From NCBI RefSeq assembly GCF_003846175.1, contig NZ_ML123050.1, positions 614,318 to 678,317 on the forward strand: a stretch of 64,000 nt of DNA, read 5' to 3'. The notes beneath the pieces are model-generated. The model did no database searches. It saw only the letters and a list, made by a program, of their open reading frames with translations, and had not been told where the DNA came from. Source of the DNA: Streptomyces sp. ADI95-17 (GTDB taxonomy: Bacteria; Actinomycetota; Actinomycetes; Streptomycetales; Streptomycetaceae). Positions 26,229 through 34,285 of the stretch are shown here, in pieces (position 1 is the stretch's first letter; each line of letters starts with the position of its first letter). A program made the translations under genes and the position numbers.

Positions 26229-27203
26229 TTGCTGTTCGACATGCCTCTGGACCGGCTGCACGACTACCGGCCGGAGCCGGAGGAGCCGGCCGACTTCGAC
26301 GCCTTCTGGGAGAAGACGCTCACCGAGACGGCCCGCCACGGCCTGGACGCCGAGTTCGTTCCGTACGACGCCGGGTTCGCGACCGTCGACGTGTTCGACG
26401 TGACGTTCCGGGGCTGGGGCGGGCAGCCGGTCAAGGCCTGGCTGATGCTGCCGAAGACGCGTTCCGGCCCGCTGCCCGCCGTGGTGCAGTACATCGGCTA
26501 CAACGGCGGCCGGGGCATCCCGTACTCCTGGCTGACCTGGAGCGCGCTCGGCTACGCCCATCTGGTGATGGACAACCGGGGCCAGGGCGGCGGCGGCAAG
26601 AACACCGCCGACACCCCGGACATCGGCCCGGACGGGCACGGCTCCTCCTCGCCGGGCTTCCTGACCCGCGGCATCGAGGACCCCTACCGCCACTACTACC
26701 GGCGGCTGATCACGGACGCGGTGCGGGCGGTCGACGCGGCGAAGGCCCATGAGGCGGTGGACGCCTCCCGGGTGGCGGTGCTCGGCGGCAGCCAGGGCGG
26801 CGGGCTGGCGCTGGCCGTCGCCGGGCTGCGGGACGACATCGTGGCCACCGTCGCCGATGTGCCGTTCCTCTGCCACTACCGGCGCGCCTCGCAGATCACG
26901 GACGCCGGACCGTACGCGGAGATCGCCCGCTGGCTGTCCGGGCACCGCTTCCGGATCGACGAGGCGATGGAGACGCTGTCCTACTTCGACGGGGTCAACT
27001 TCGCGGCACGGGCGAGTGCCCCGGCGTGGTTCTCGGTCGGCCTGATGGACAAGATCTGCCCGTCGTCCACGGTGTTCGCCGCCTACCACCGCTATGCAGG
27101 CCCGGCGCAGATCGAGGTGTTCACGTACAACGGGCACGAGGGCGGCGCCGAGTACGACCTGCCACGCAAGCTCGGCGCGCTGCGGGGCGTGTTCGGCCAG
27201 TAG
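26229..27203 (+). CDS. AXE1-family acetyl esterase
   Basis: The 324-residue alpha/beta hydrolase matches acetyl xylan esterase/cephalosporin-C deacetylase. It begins LFDMPLDRLHDYRPEPEEP, has GGSQGGG with nucleophile Ser188, an Asp in VGLMDKICPSSTVFAAYHR and the His of NGHEGG. TTG at 26229 gives the usual family N-terminus; ATG at 26241 is an alternative. There is no signal peptide, so it would deacetylate imported oligosaccharides. It is the last gene of the operon, and the next gene is convergent after 10 bases. Confidence 0.9.
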   Translation: MLFDMPLDRLHDYRPEPEEPADFDAFWEKTLTETARHGLDAEFVPYDAGFATVDVFDVTFRGWGGQPVKAWLMLPKTRSGPLPAVVQYIGYNGGRGIPYSWLTWSALGYAHLVMDNRGQGGGGKNTADTPDIGPDGHGSSSPGFLTRGIEDPYRHYYRRLITDAVRAVDAAKAHEAVDASRVAVLGGSQGGGLALAVAGLRDDIVATVADVPFLCHYRRASQITDAGPYAEIARWLSGHRFRIDEAMETLSYFDGVNFAARASAPAWFSVGLMDKICPSSTVFAAYHRYAGPAQIEVFTYNGHEGGAEYDLPRKLGALRGVFGQ

Positions 27204-27213
27204 CGCACCACGG

Positions 27214-28758
27214 TCACCGGCCCAGCGCCGCCATCGCGGCGTTGTGGCCGGGCACCCCGCTGACCCCGCCGCCGCGCACCGCACCGGCCCCGCACAGCAG
27301 CACATTGGCGTGCGCCGTCTCCACCCCCCACCGGCCGGTGGACTCCGTGGCGTACGGGAAGGCCAGGTCGCGGTGGAAGATGTGGCCGCCGGGCAGCCGC
27401 AGGTCCCGCTCCAGGTCGAGCGGGGTCTTCGCCTCGATGCACGGCTCCCCGTTCTCGTCTCGGGCCAGGCAGTCGGTGACCGGCTCCTCCAGGTGCGCGT
27501 CGAGTTCGGCGAGTGTCGCGGCGAGCAGTTCGGCGCGGGTCGTCGCGTTGTCGGCGGCGAAGAGCCGGGCGGGGGTGTGCAGGCCGAAGAGGGTGAGGGT
27601 CTGACAGCCGCGGGCGGCCAGGTCCGGGCCGAGGATCGACGGGTCGGTCAGCGAGTGGCAGTAGATCTCGGAGGGCGGGGCGGCGGGCAGCCGCCCCGCC
27701 GCCGCGTCCCGGTAGGCGTCTGCGAGCTGCCCGTACCCCTCGGCGATGTGGAACGTCCCGGCGAAGGCCTCGCGCGGGTCGACGGAGCGGTCGCGGAGCC
27801 GGGGCAGCCGGGTGAGCAGCATGTTCACCTTCAGCTGCGCGCCCTCGGCCGGGGCGGGCGGTTCGTCCCCGAGGAGGGCGGCGAGCGCCTGCGGCGAGGC
27901 GTTGACCAGGACCTTGCGGGCCGCGACGACGTGTTCGGAGTCGAGTGAGCGGACGGTGATCTCGGCGCGTGTTCCGTCGGTCTCGACCCGGGTCGCCTCG
28001 TGCCCGACCCGGATCTCCGCCCCGGCCTCGCGGGCGGCCCGCGCCAGGGCGTCGGTGAGCGCCCCCATCCCGCCGACGGGGACGTCCCAGTCACCGGTCG
28101 CGCCGCCGATGACGTGGTAGAGGAAGCAGCGGTTCTGGAGCAGCGAGGGATCGTGCGCGTCGGCGAAGGTGCCGATCAGGGCGTCGGTGAGGACGACTCC
28201 GCGCACCAGGTCGTCGGCGAAGTTCTGCTCGACGGCGACGCCGATGGGCTCCTCGAAGAGCATCCGCCAGGCCTGCGGGTCGTCGATCCGCCCGCGCAGC
28301 GCGTCGCGGCCGGGCAGCGGCTCGGTGAGCGTCGGGAAGACGCGTTCGGCGACGTGCCGGGTCATGCCGTAGAACCGCTCCCACGCCCGGTACTCGCGGT
28401 CGGATCCGGTGAGCGCGGCGAAGGAGTCCCGGGTGCCCCTCCCGCCGACGAGCAGTCCGGTGGCGCGGCCGCCGCGCACGGTCGGGGTGTACGAGGAGAC
28501 GGTCCGCTTCCGTACCGTGAAGTCCAGTCCGAGCTCGCGGACGATCTTCCGCGGGAGCAGGGACACCAGGTACGAGTAGCGCGACAGGCGGGCGTCGACC
28601 CCGTCGAAGGGGCGGGTAGAGACCGCCGCTCCCCCGGTGGTGGCCAGGCGTTCCAGGACCAGGACGGACTGTCCGGCACGGGCGAGGTAGGCGGCGGCGA
28701 CCAGACCGTTGTGGCCGCCGCCCACGATCACTGCGTCATAGCTGTCGGGTGCGGGCAT
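27214..28758 (-). CDS. FAD-dependent oxidoreductase (PYROXD2/phytoene desaturase-like)
   Basis: About 514 residues open with YDAVIVGGGHNGLVAAAYLARAG, a Rossmann FAD-binding motif, followed by VLERLATTGGAA. The C-terminal FAD motif is VLLCGAGAVRGGGVSGVPGHNAA. This arrangement is shared by phytoene-desaturase-related and PYROXD2-like proteins. No carotenoid genes are nearby, so the substrate is open. I favour ATG at 28758; a GTG at 28773 would add five residues. Confidence 0.87.
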   Translation of the reverse strand: MPAPDSYDAVIVGGGHNGLVAAAYLARAGQSVLVLERLATTGGAAVSTRPFDGVDARLSRYSYLVSLLPRKIVRELGLDFTVRKRTVSSYTPTVRGGRATGLLVGGRGTRDSFAALTGSDREYRAWERFYGMTRHVAERVFPTLTEPLPGRDALRGRIDDPQAWRMLFEEPIGVAVEQNFADDLVRGVVLTDALIGTFADAHDPSLLQNRCFLYHVIGGATGDWDVPVGGMGALTDALARAAREAGAEIRVGHEATRVETDGTRAEITVRSLDSEHVVAARKVLVNASPQALAALLGDEPPAPAEGAQLKVNMLLTRLPRLRDRSVDPREAFAGTFHIAEGYGQLADAYRDAAAGRLPAAPPSEIYCHSLTDPSILGPDLAARGCQTLTLFGLHTPARLFAADNATTRAELLAATLAELDAHLEEPVTDCLARDENGEPCIEAKTPLDLERDLRLPGGHIFHRDLAFPYATESTGRWGVETAHANVLLCGAGAVRGGGVSGVPGHNAAMAALGR

Positions 28759-28809
28759 GCCCCTTCGTAGCACGGCGCGCCCGCGCCGGCCAGAGGCCGT
28801 GGTGCCCGG

Positions 28810-31053
28810 TCAGTGCGGTGGCTGCTGTCCGCCGCGCAACGCCGCGACCTGTCGGTACAGCTCCACGGCCTCCGTTCCCCGGCCGAGCTGTTCCAGGCAG
28901 TGTGCCTCGTCGTTGCGGGCGGCGAGGGCGTCGGCGTGACCCGGGCCCAGGAGCCGGTCACGGGCCGCGGCGACCGTGCGGTAGACGGTGAGGGCGTCGG
29001 CCCAGCGGCCGAGCCAGCCGAGGCCGACGGCGACCTCGCGGCGGCTGACGAGGGTGTCGGCGTGGTCGGGGCCCAGGACGCGTTCGCGGATCGCGCACAC
29101 GTCGCGCGCTTCGGCGAGCGCCTCCTCCCAGCGGGCGAGGCGCCCCAGGTTGACGCCGAGGCCGTGGCGGGCGCGGAGCGTCTCGGGGTCGGTGGAACCG
29201 CCCACCCTGGTCCGGTCCGCCACGAGGGCGCGGTACAGCTCCAGGGCCTCCGCGCTGCGGCCGAGACGGCCGAGGCTGATGCCGACCTCGTAGCGGGCGG
29301 AGAGCGTGTCGGGGTGGTCGGCGCCGAGCGACCGCGACCGGGCCTGGGCGACTTCCAGGTACGCCTGCAGGGCCTCCGTCCAGCGCCCCAGCCGGCCCAG
29401 GGTGTACGCCACCTCGTAGAGCGTGACCAGGGTGTCGGGGTGGTCGGCGCCCAGCAGCCGGCTGCGGTCCGACGCGACGTCCCTGGCCATCCGGTACGAG
29501 TCCTCCAGGCGGCCGAGACGGCTGAGGTTGAAGGCGAGGTTGTGGCGGCAGCGCAGGGTGTCGGGGTGGTCGGGTCCCATCGACCGTTCCCGGGAGGCGA
29601 GAACCGTCGCGTACACCTGATGGGCCTCGAAGTGCCGGCCGAGCCGGCCCAGCACGTACGCCGTCTCCTGGCGGGCCGCCAGGGTCTCCGGATGGTCGGG
29701 GCCGAGGGTGCGCTCGCGGCCCCGGGCGACACGGTCGAACTCCCGCAGGGCGTCCTGGACGCGTCCGGTGCGGCTGAGGGTGAAGCCGATCTCGTACCGG
29801 CTGGCGAGCGTGTCGGGGTGGTCGGGGCCGAGGGCGTGCTCCCGTTCGGCGGCGACCGCGCGGTGTACTTCGCCGGCCTCCTCCCAGTGGCCGAGGCGGC
29901 CCAGGTTGAGGCCCGCGCTGTGCCGGCTGGCGAGGACCGACAGCAGTTCCGGCGACGGGGTGGGCCGCTCGGCCCTGACCGGGGGCAGTTCGCCGGTCGG
30001 GCCGCGCAGATCGGTGCCGGTGGTCCACTCGCCGGTGAGCCCGGCCCAGTGCTCGGGCGGGGCGAGCCCGGGCTGGGTGCCGGTCGCCCTGTGACCGGCG
30101 GTCATGCCACGGGTCCAGGCCGGCAGCTGCTGCCCCGGGCGTACGACGGGAACGGGCGGGGCGAGCGGTACCTGCCCGGTGGGCGGCAGATGCGGCTGCT
30201 CGCCGGTACGGCCGACGGCGATCCGCTGCCGGAGGTCGCCCGCGTCGAAGGGGCGCTCCTCGGGGGTCTTGGCCAGCAGTTCCAGTACGACGCGGTCGAA
30301 GAAGCCCGGGAGTTCGGCCCGGTGGGTGCGCAGCGGCCGGGGCTGGGTGTCGCGGTGTCCGACCAGGACGGCCCAGGCGTCGTCGAGGTCGAACGGGGGA
30401 ACTCCGGTGGCGATCTCGTACAGCACGCAGCCCAGTGAGTAGAGGTCGCTGCGGTGGTCGATCTGGCCGCCGCTGATCTGCTCGGGCGACATGTAGTGCG
30501 GGGTGCCCATGGCGATGCCGGTGCCGGTGAGACGGGAGGTGAAGCCGATGTCGTGGCCGAGCCGGGCGATGCCGAAGTCGCAGATCTTCACCGTGCCGTC
30601 GGCCAGCCGCATGATGTTGGCGGGTTTGAGGTCGCGGTGCACGATGCCCTGCTGGTGGGTGTAGCCGAGGGCGTCGGCGACCTGTTCGGCGATGTCGACG
30701 ACGTCGGGCACCGGCAGCGGGTGCTGCTTGTTGTCCTCCAGGAGCTGGCTGAGGTTGCGCCCGTCGAGGAGTTCCATGACCAGGTAGAGGACGCCCTCGT
30801 GCTCGCCGAAGTCGTGGACGACGGTGACGCCCCGGTGCTGGAGTGCTGCGGCGACCCGGGCCTCGCGGCGGAAGCGTTCGCGCAGGACGCGGGTGAAGGA
30901 CTGGTCGTGCTGGGACCCCATCGGCTTGAGGCATTTGACGGCGACATGACGGCCGAGCGATTCGTCGCGGGCGCGCCACACCTCACCCATGCCTCCGCGC
31001 CCGATCAGATCGAGCAGTCGGTACCGGCTCTGGATCAGCCTGGTGTCCGCCAT
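28810..31053 (-). CDS. Ser/Thr protein kinase with C-terminal TPR array
   Basis: Residues 10-275 of this 747-residue protein are a Hanks-type kinase: GRGGMGEVWRARD, VAVKCLK lysine, HRDLKPANIM, CDFGIARLG and MSPEQISGG. A proline-rich linker (about 280-380) follows. About eight 42-residue TPR units then carry L(G)PDHPDTLxxR and LGRLGRWxEA patterns of the kinesin-light-chain/TPR_10 type. No membrane helix is seen, unlike PknB, so it is probably cytosolic. The repeats should bind partner proteins or its substrates. The MpaB-like gene upstream ends 35 bases before its start, which suggests co-transcription. Confidence 0.9.
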   Translation of the reverse strand: MADTRLIQSRYRLLDLIGRGGMGEVWRARDESLGRHVAVKCLKPMGSQHDQSFTRVLRERFRREARVAAALQHRGVTVVHDFGEHEGVLYLVMELLDGRNLSQLLEDNKQHPLPVPDVVDIAEQVADALGYTHQQGIVHRDLKPANIMRLADGTVKICDFGIARLGHDIGFTSRLTGTGIAMGTPHYMSPEQISGGQIDHRSDLYSLGCVLYEIATGVPPFDLDDAWAVLVGHRDTQPRPLRTHRAELPGFFDRVVLELLAKTPEERPFDAGDLRQRIAVGRTGEQPHLPPTGQVPLAPPVPVVRPGQQLPAWTRGMTAGHRATGTQPGLAPPEHWAGLTGEWTTGTDLRGPTGELPPVRAERPTPSPELLSVLASRHSAGLNLGRLGHWEEAGEVHRAVAAEREHALGPDHPDTLASRYEIGFTLSRTGRVQDALREFDRVARGRERTLGPDHPETLAARQETAYVLGRLGRHFEAHQVYATVLASRERSMGPDHPDTLRCRHNLAFNLSRLGRLEDSYRMARDVASDRSRLLGADHPDTLVTLYEVAYTLGRLGRWTEALQAYLEVAQARSRSLGADHPDTLSARYEVGISLGRLGRSAEALELYRALVADRTRVGGSTDPETLRARHGLGVNLGRLARWEEALAEARDVCAIRERVLGPDHADTLVSRREVAVGLGWLGRWADALTVYRTVAAARDRLLGPGHADALAARNDEAHCLEQLGRGTEAVELYRQVAALRGGQQPPH

Positions 31054-31088
31054 CGCCTGCTGTCGCCCCCGTTTGTTCTGCCTGCTGT

Positions 31089-31976
31089 CTACTGCTGCGC
31101 CCTCCCCGGCCCGTCCAGTATGGCGGCCCCGCTGCGCAGTTTGTACGGGGTGGGGCGGCTGCCGGGACCGAGCCGGGCCATCGCGTTCGGAATGTGACCG
31201 GGCGGGAGTCGCCAGCGGAGCCGGGCGGGGATGCGGCGCAGTGCGGTTCCGGCGGTGCGCAGGCGGCGGTCGACGATGTGCACCGGTGCGACGGGTCTGC
31301 CGTAGAGCTCGTGGGCGTACGGGGGCAGTGACTGGTAGGCGAGTGCCGCGACGCGCCGCCACAGCAGTGCCCGCGCCGGTACGAGCAGCGGGTGGACGGG
31401 GGGCCGGCGCAGGAAGTCGTCGACGTCCAGGGCCTCCGGGGACGCGGCGAGCCGGGGCCTCACGCCCTCGAAGTAGGCGGCGAGCTGTGCGGTGGTGGCC
31501 GGCACGTCCGCGGGGTCGAGGCCGACCAGGCGGGCGCTGTGGCGGTGTTCGTCGATGTAGCGGTCGGCCTGGGCGGCGGTGAGCGGGAAGCCCGAGCGGC
31601 GCTCGACCTGAAGGTAGGAGTCCACCTCCGCGCAGTGCACCCACAACAGCAGTCCGGGCTCGTCGATGCCGTAACTCTCCCCGGTTTCCGGGTCGGTGGC
31701 CTTGATGAGCCGGTGAATCCTGCGGACCCGGGCGCCGGCCTTCTCGGCGGCCTCGGTGGTGCCGTAGGTGATCGTGCCGACGAAGCCGGCCGTGCGCATC
31801 AGCCTTCCCCAGGCGTCCTTGCGGAAGTCGGAGTTCTGCATGACGCCGCGCACGGCGCGCGGGTGCAGCGCCTGGAGGTAGAGCGCCCGGACCCCGGCGA
31901 TCCACATCATCGGGTCGCCGTGCATCTGCCAGGTCACGGATTCGGGCCCGAAGAGCCCCGGGTCGGCGTCCACCAT
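31089..31976 (-). CDS. oxygenase MpaB-family (DUF2236) protein
   Basis: The 295 residues match the MPAB/Lcp catalytic domain. They include GPESVTWQMHGDPMMWIAGVRALYLQALHPRAV near the N-terminus, WGRLMRTAGFVGTITYG and LLLWVHCAEVDSYL, with conserved histidines that could ligate heme. Relatives include the mycophenolic acid MpaB' oxygenase and latex-clearing protein. The substrate is unknown. It shares an apparent transcript with the kinase gene downstream. The upstream DNA holds two ACGTACGTAC copies (32001-32010 and 32085-32094), which may be regulator sites. Confidence 0.83.
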   Translation of the reverse strand: MVDADPGLFGPESVTWQMHGDPMMWIAGVRALYLQALHPRAVRGVMQNSDFRKDAWGRLMRTAGFVGTITYGTTEAAEKAGARVRRIHRLIKATDPETGESYGIDEPGLLLWVHCAEVDSYLQVERRSGFPLTAAQADRYIDEHRHSARLVGLDPADVPATTAQLAAYFEGVRPRLAASPEALDVDDFLRRPPVHPLLVPARALLWRRVAALAYQSLPPYAHELYGRPVAPVHIVDRRLRTAGTALRRIPARLRWRLPPGHIPNAMARLGPGSRPTPYKLRSGAAILDGPGRAQQ

Positions 31977-32150
31977 GCTGTGCGTACCTCCCGCTGGGCG
32001 ACGTACGTACGCGAAGGATACGTGGGGGCACCGACATCTCCCAGGGGGTTCGTGCGGAGGTGCCCGGAGGGCCCGTCCCGGTGCACGTACGTACCTCCTA
32101 GGGTGACCTGCCTGGCCGATACGAGCGGATTACGCCCGTCCGTACCGCTC

Positions 32151-32732
32151 ATGGGCGTGGAGGAGGAGTGCTTCCTCGTCGGTCCCCGCACCCGCGAAGT
32201 CGTCCCGTACGGGGACGAGGTGGCGGCGCAGGCCGCGGAGGAGCCGGGCGATCTGGTCTCCCGGAAGCTGGGCCGGTACCAGGTGGAGACGAAGACTCCG
32301 CCGTGCGGCACCTTCGGGGAACTGCACGGGGAGTTGCGGCGCCTGCGGACGTGACGCGGGCTACGTCGGCTGGCACCACACGATGTGGCAGCGGTGGCCG
32401 GTGTCCGGACCGCCGCCGTACTTCTCCCCCCTACGACGCGTACGAGCAGCACCTCACGGCGCTGACCGTCACCGCCCTGCGCGCCGTCGAGCGGGCGACC
32501 CCGGTCCCGAGCTCTCCGCCGAGCTGCTACGGGCGGCGCGCGACGGGCTGCGCGGCGAGCACACGGATCCGCGCACGGGGCGGCTGTCGCCGGCGGACGG
32601 CCTGGTGCTGTCCCCGCTGCACCACATCGGCCCGGCTCCGGAGGAGACCGGCGACCGGCGACCGGCGACTGGGAGACCGTCGTCGCGCTGCTGCGGCGGC
32701 TGGCGGCCCGCGGCGCGGCCCGCGCGAGGTGA
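32151..32732 (+). pseudogene. decayed YbdK-type carboxylate-amine ligase (GCS2 family)
   Basis: An ATG at 32151 gives MGVEEECFLVGPRTREVVPY, the hallmark start of glutamate-cysteine ligase-2-type proteins, ending at ELRRLRT. After a stop near 32354, pieces in other frames keep the order of the family: WHHTMWQRWPVSGPPPYFS, then YDAYEQHLTALTVTALRAVE, then LLRAARDGLRGEHTDPRTGR and a final ETVVALLRRLAARGAA ending at 32730-32732. Large internal deletions and several frameshifts leave about 190 codons of roughly 370. It cannot make an active enzyme. Confidence 0.72.
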
Positions 32733-32782
32733 TCGTTAATCTGTCCCTCCCTGCCGTCGGGCGGGGAGAACAGGGGTGGGAC

Positions 32783-33568
32783 ATGCACAGAAGAATGCCG
32801 GTGGCCTCCGTGCTGGCGGCGGTGGCAATCGGGATCACGGTGGCGCCGGCCGCGCATGCCGAGGGCCGGGGCGACATCCGGGTCGTCAAGACCGTGGTGA
32901 ACGGCGGGAACAATGTGATCGTCGGGGTCAAGGCCCCCAAGCAGTTCCCGATCACCATGACCATCAAGGACAACTCGGGGGTGAAGGGGGTCACCGATGT
33001 GTCCGCGTTCACCACGAAGGGTGGTCACGGGCCCGTGGACCACCTCGGTACGACGTGCCGGAAGACCAGCTCGACGACGTCCGTGTGCACCGCGACGATG
33101 CGGATCGACCCCACCTGGATCGACGACTACGGAAGGGGCAACGAGGGCTGGGACGCCAACGCGGTCGCGGGGACCTGGCAGGTCAACGCCACGGTCAAGG
33201 CCAACGACAGCAGCTACTGGATCTCCGACCGCATCGCCCTGTTCAAGGTCAAGCGCGCCGCGACCCTGACCACGGACGCCACGCCCGAGCCGGTCAGGAA
33301 GGGCGGCACGCTGACCGTCACCGGGAAGCTGTCGCGGGCCAACTGGACGGACCTCAAGTACCACGCGTTCACCAAGCAGGTGGTGAAGCTGCAGTTCAAG
33401 AAGCCCGGCGGCAGGTACAGCACCGTGAAGACGGCGACCACGGACAGCAAGGGCCACCTCCGGACCACGGTGAAGGCCACTGCCTCGGGCAGCTGGCGCT
33501 GGGCCTTCCTCGGGACGACCACGACCATGAAGGTCGTCGCCACCGGCGACGCCGTCACGGTGAAGTGA
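32783..33568 (+). CDS. secreted beta-rich protein of unknown function (DUF5707-like)
   Basis: A Sec signal (MHRRMPVASVLAAVAIGITV, cleavage after AHA) precedes about 235 residues rich in beta strands and threonine. The first half (VVNGGNNVIVGVKAPKQFPI, CRKTSSTTSVCTATM with a likely disulfide) resembles proteins annotated as DUF5707 or calcium-binding-like in Streptomyces. The second half (TPEPVRKGGTLTVTGKLSRA) looks like an immunoglobulin-like repeat. No enzyme motif is visible. A terminator follows six bases after its stop. Confidence 0.75.
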   Translation: MHRRMPVASVLAAVAIGITVAPAAHAEGRGDIRVVKTVVNGGNNVIVGVKAPKQFPITMTIKDNSGVKGVTDVSAFTTKGGHGPVDHLGTTCRKTSSTTSVCTATMRIDPTWIDDYGRGNEGWDANAVAGTWQVNATVKANDSSYWISDRIALFKVKRAATLTTDATPEPVRKGGTLTVTGKLSRANWTDLKYHAFTKQVVKLQFKKPGGRYSTVKTATTDSKGHLRTTVKATASGSWRWAFLGTTTTMKVVATGDAVTVK

Positions 33569-33573
33569 CCACG

Positions 33574-33597
33574 CGGCGGGCCGGAAACGGCCCGCCG
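33574..33597. terminator. hairpin terminator after the secreted protein gene
   Basis: A perfect 10-bp stem, CGGCGGGCCG with its complement, closes a GAAA tetraloop directly after the stop codon. Confidence 0.82.
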
Positions 33598-33692
33598 ACG
33601 CGGTACGGCGTGCGGGGGGGCGGAGCGTCAGGGGTCCACTGCCGTGACTACCGTTGCCCCAGCACCGCACCGGACCGACCTCTGGAGACCCC

Positions 33693-34094
33693 GTGCCCGT
33701 ATCCCTCGGCGAGGACGTGGTGGCGCTGCTGCGCCGCCCCAGCACCTGCTACATCGCCACGACGATGCCCGACGGCTCGCCCCAGCTCACCCAGACCTGG
33801 GTCGACACCGATGGTGAGCATGTCCTGATCAACAGCGTCGAGTCCCATCAGAAGACCCGGAACATCGCGCGCGACCCGCGGGTGGCCGTCGTGGTCTCCG
33901 ACCCCGCGGAACCCGCCTCGTACGTCCAGATCCGCGGCCGGGTGGTGCGGGTGACGACCGAGGGCGCGGTCGACCACATCGAGGCGCTCGCACAGAAGTA
34001 TCTCGGCGGCCCCTACCCGTGGTTCGGTGGCAAGGACCAGGTCCGGGTGATCTATGTGATCGAACCCGAACGGATCACCAGCCCGCGCGGCTGA
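33693..34094 (+). CDS. PPOX-class F420-dependent oxidoreductase-like protein
   Basis: The 133-residue split-barrel protein has CYIATTMPDGSPQLTQTWVD, then VLINSVESHQKTRNIARDPRVAVV and YVQIRGRVVRV, typical of the pyridoxamine-phosphate-oxidase-like family that binds F420 or flavin. The start is GTG at 33693 after TGGAG. It is likely a cytoplasmic reductase of unknown substrate. The next gene is convergent. Confidence 0.85.
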   Translation: MPVSLGEDVVALLRRPSTCYIATTMPDGSPQLTQTWVDTDGEHVLINSVESHQKTRNIARDPRVAVVVSDPAEPASYVQIRGRVVRVTTEGAVDHIEALAQKYLGGPYPWFGGKDQVRVIYVIEPERITSPRG

Positions 34095-34285
34095 CGACCG
34101 GGTGCCGCTCACGACGTTCGGAACGCACCTCGCAGGCACCGGCTCGAAGCGGCATGGTCACATCCCCGCCGGGTGGTCAGCGGGTGCGCGGCCGTTCGTC
34201 GGGCCCACGCGGCACCGCGTCGGCCGAGAACCGTGGTGATCCCTGACGACGCCGGCCGTCTCGGGTGTGGTGATGCCCCGGCTGC

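Noticed and set aside
31054..32037. Upstream extension of the TPR kinase frame
   Set aside because: The frame stays open to 32037 but overlaps the MpaB gene in another frame and has no kinase-family similarity before MADTRLIQSRYR.
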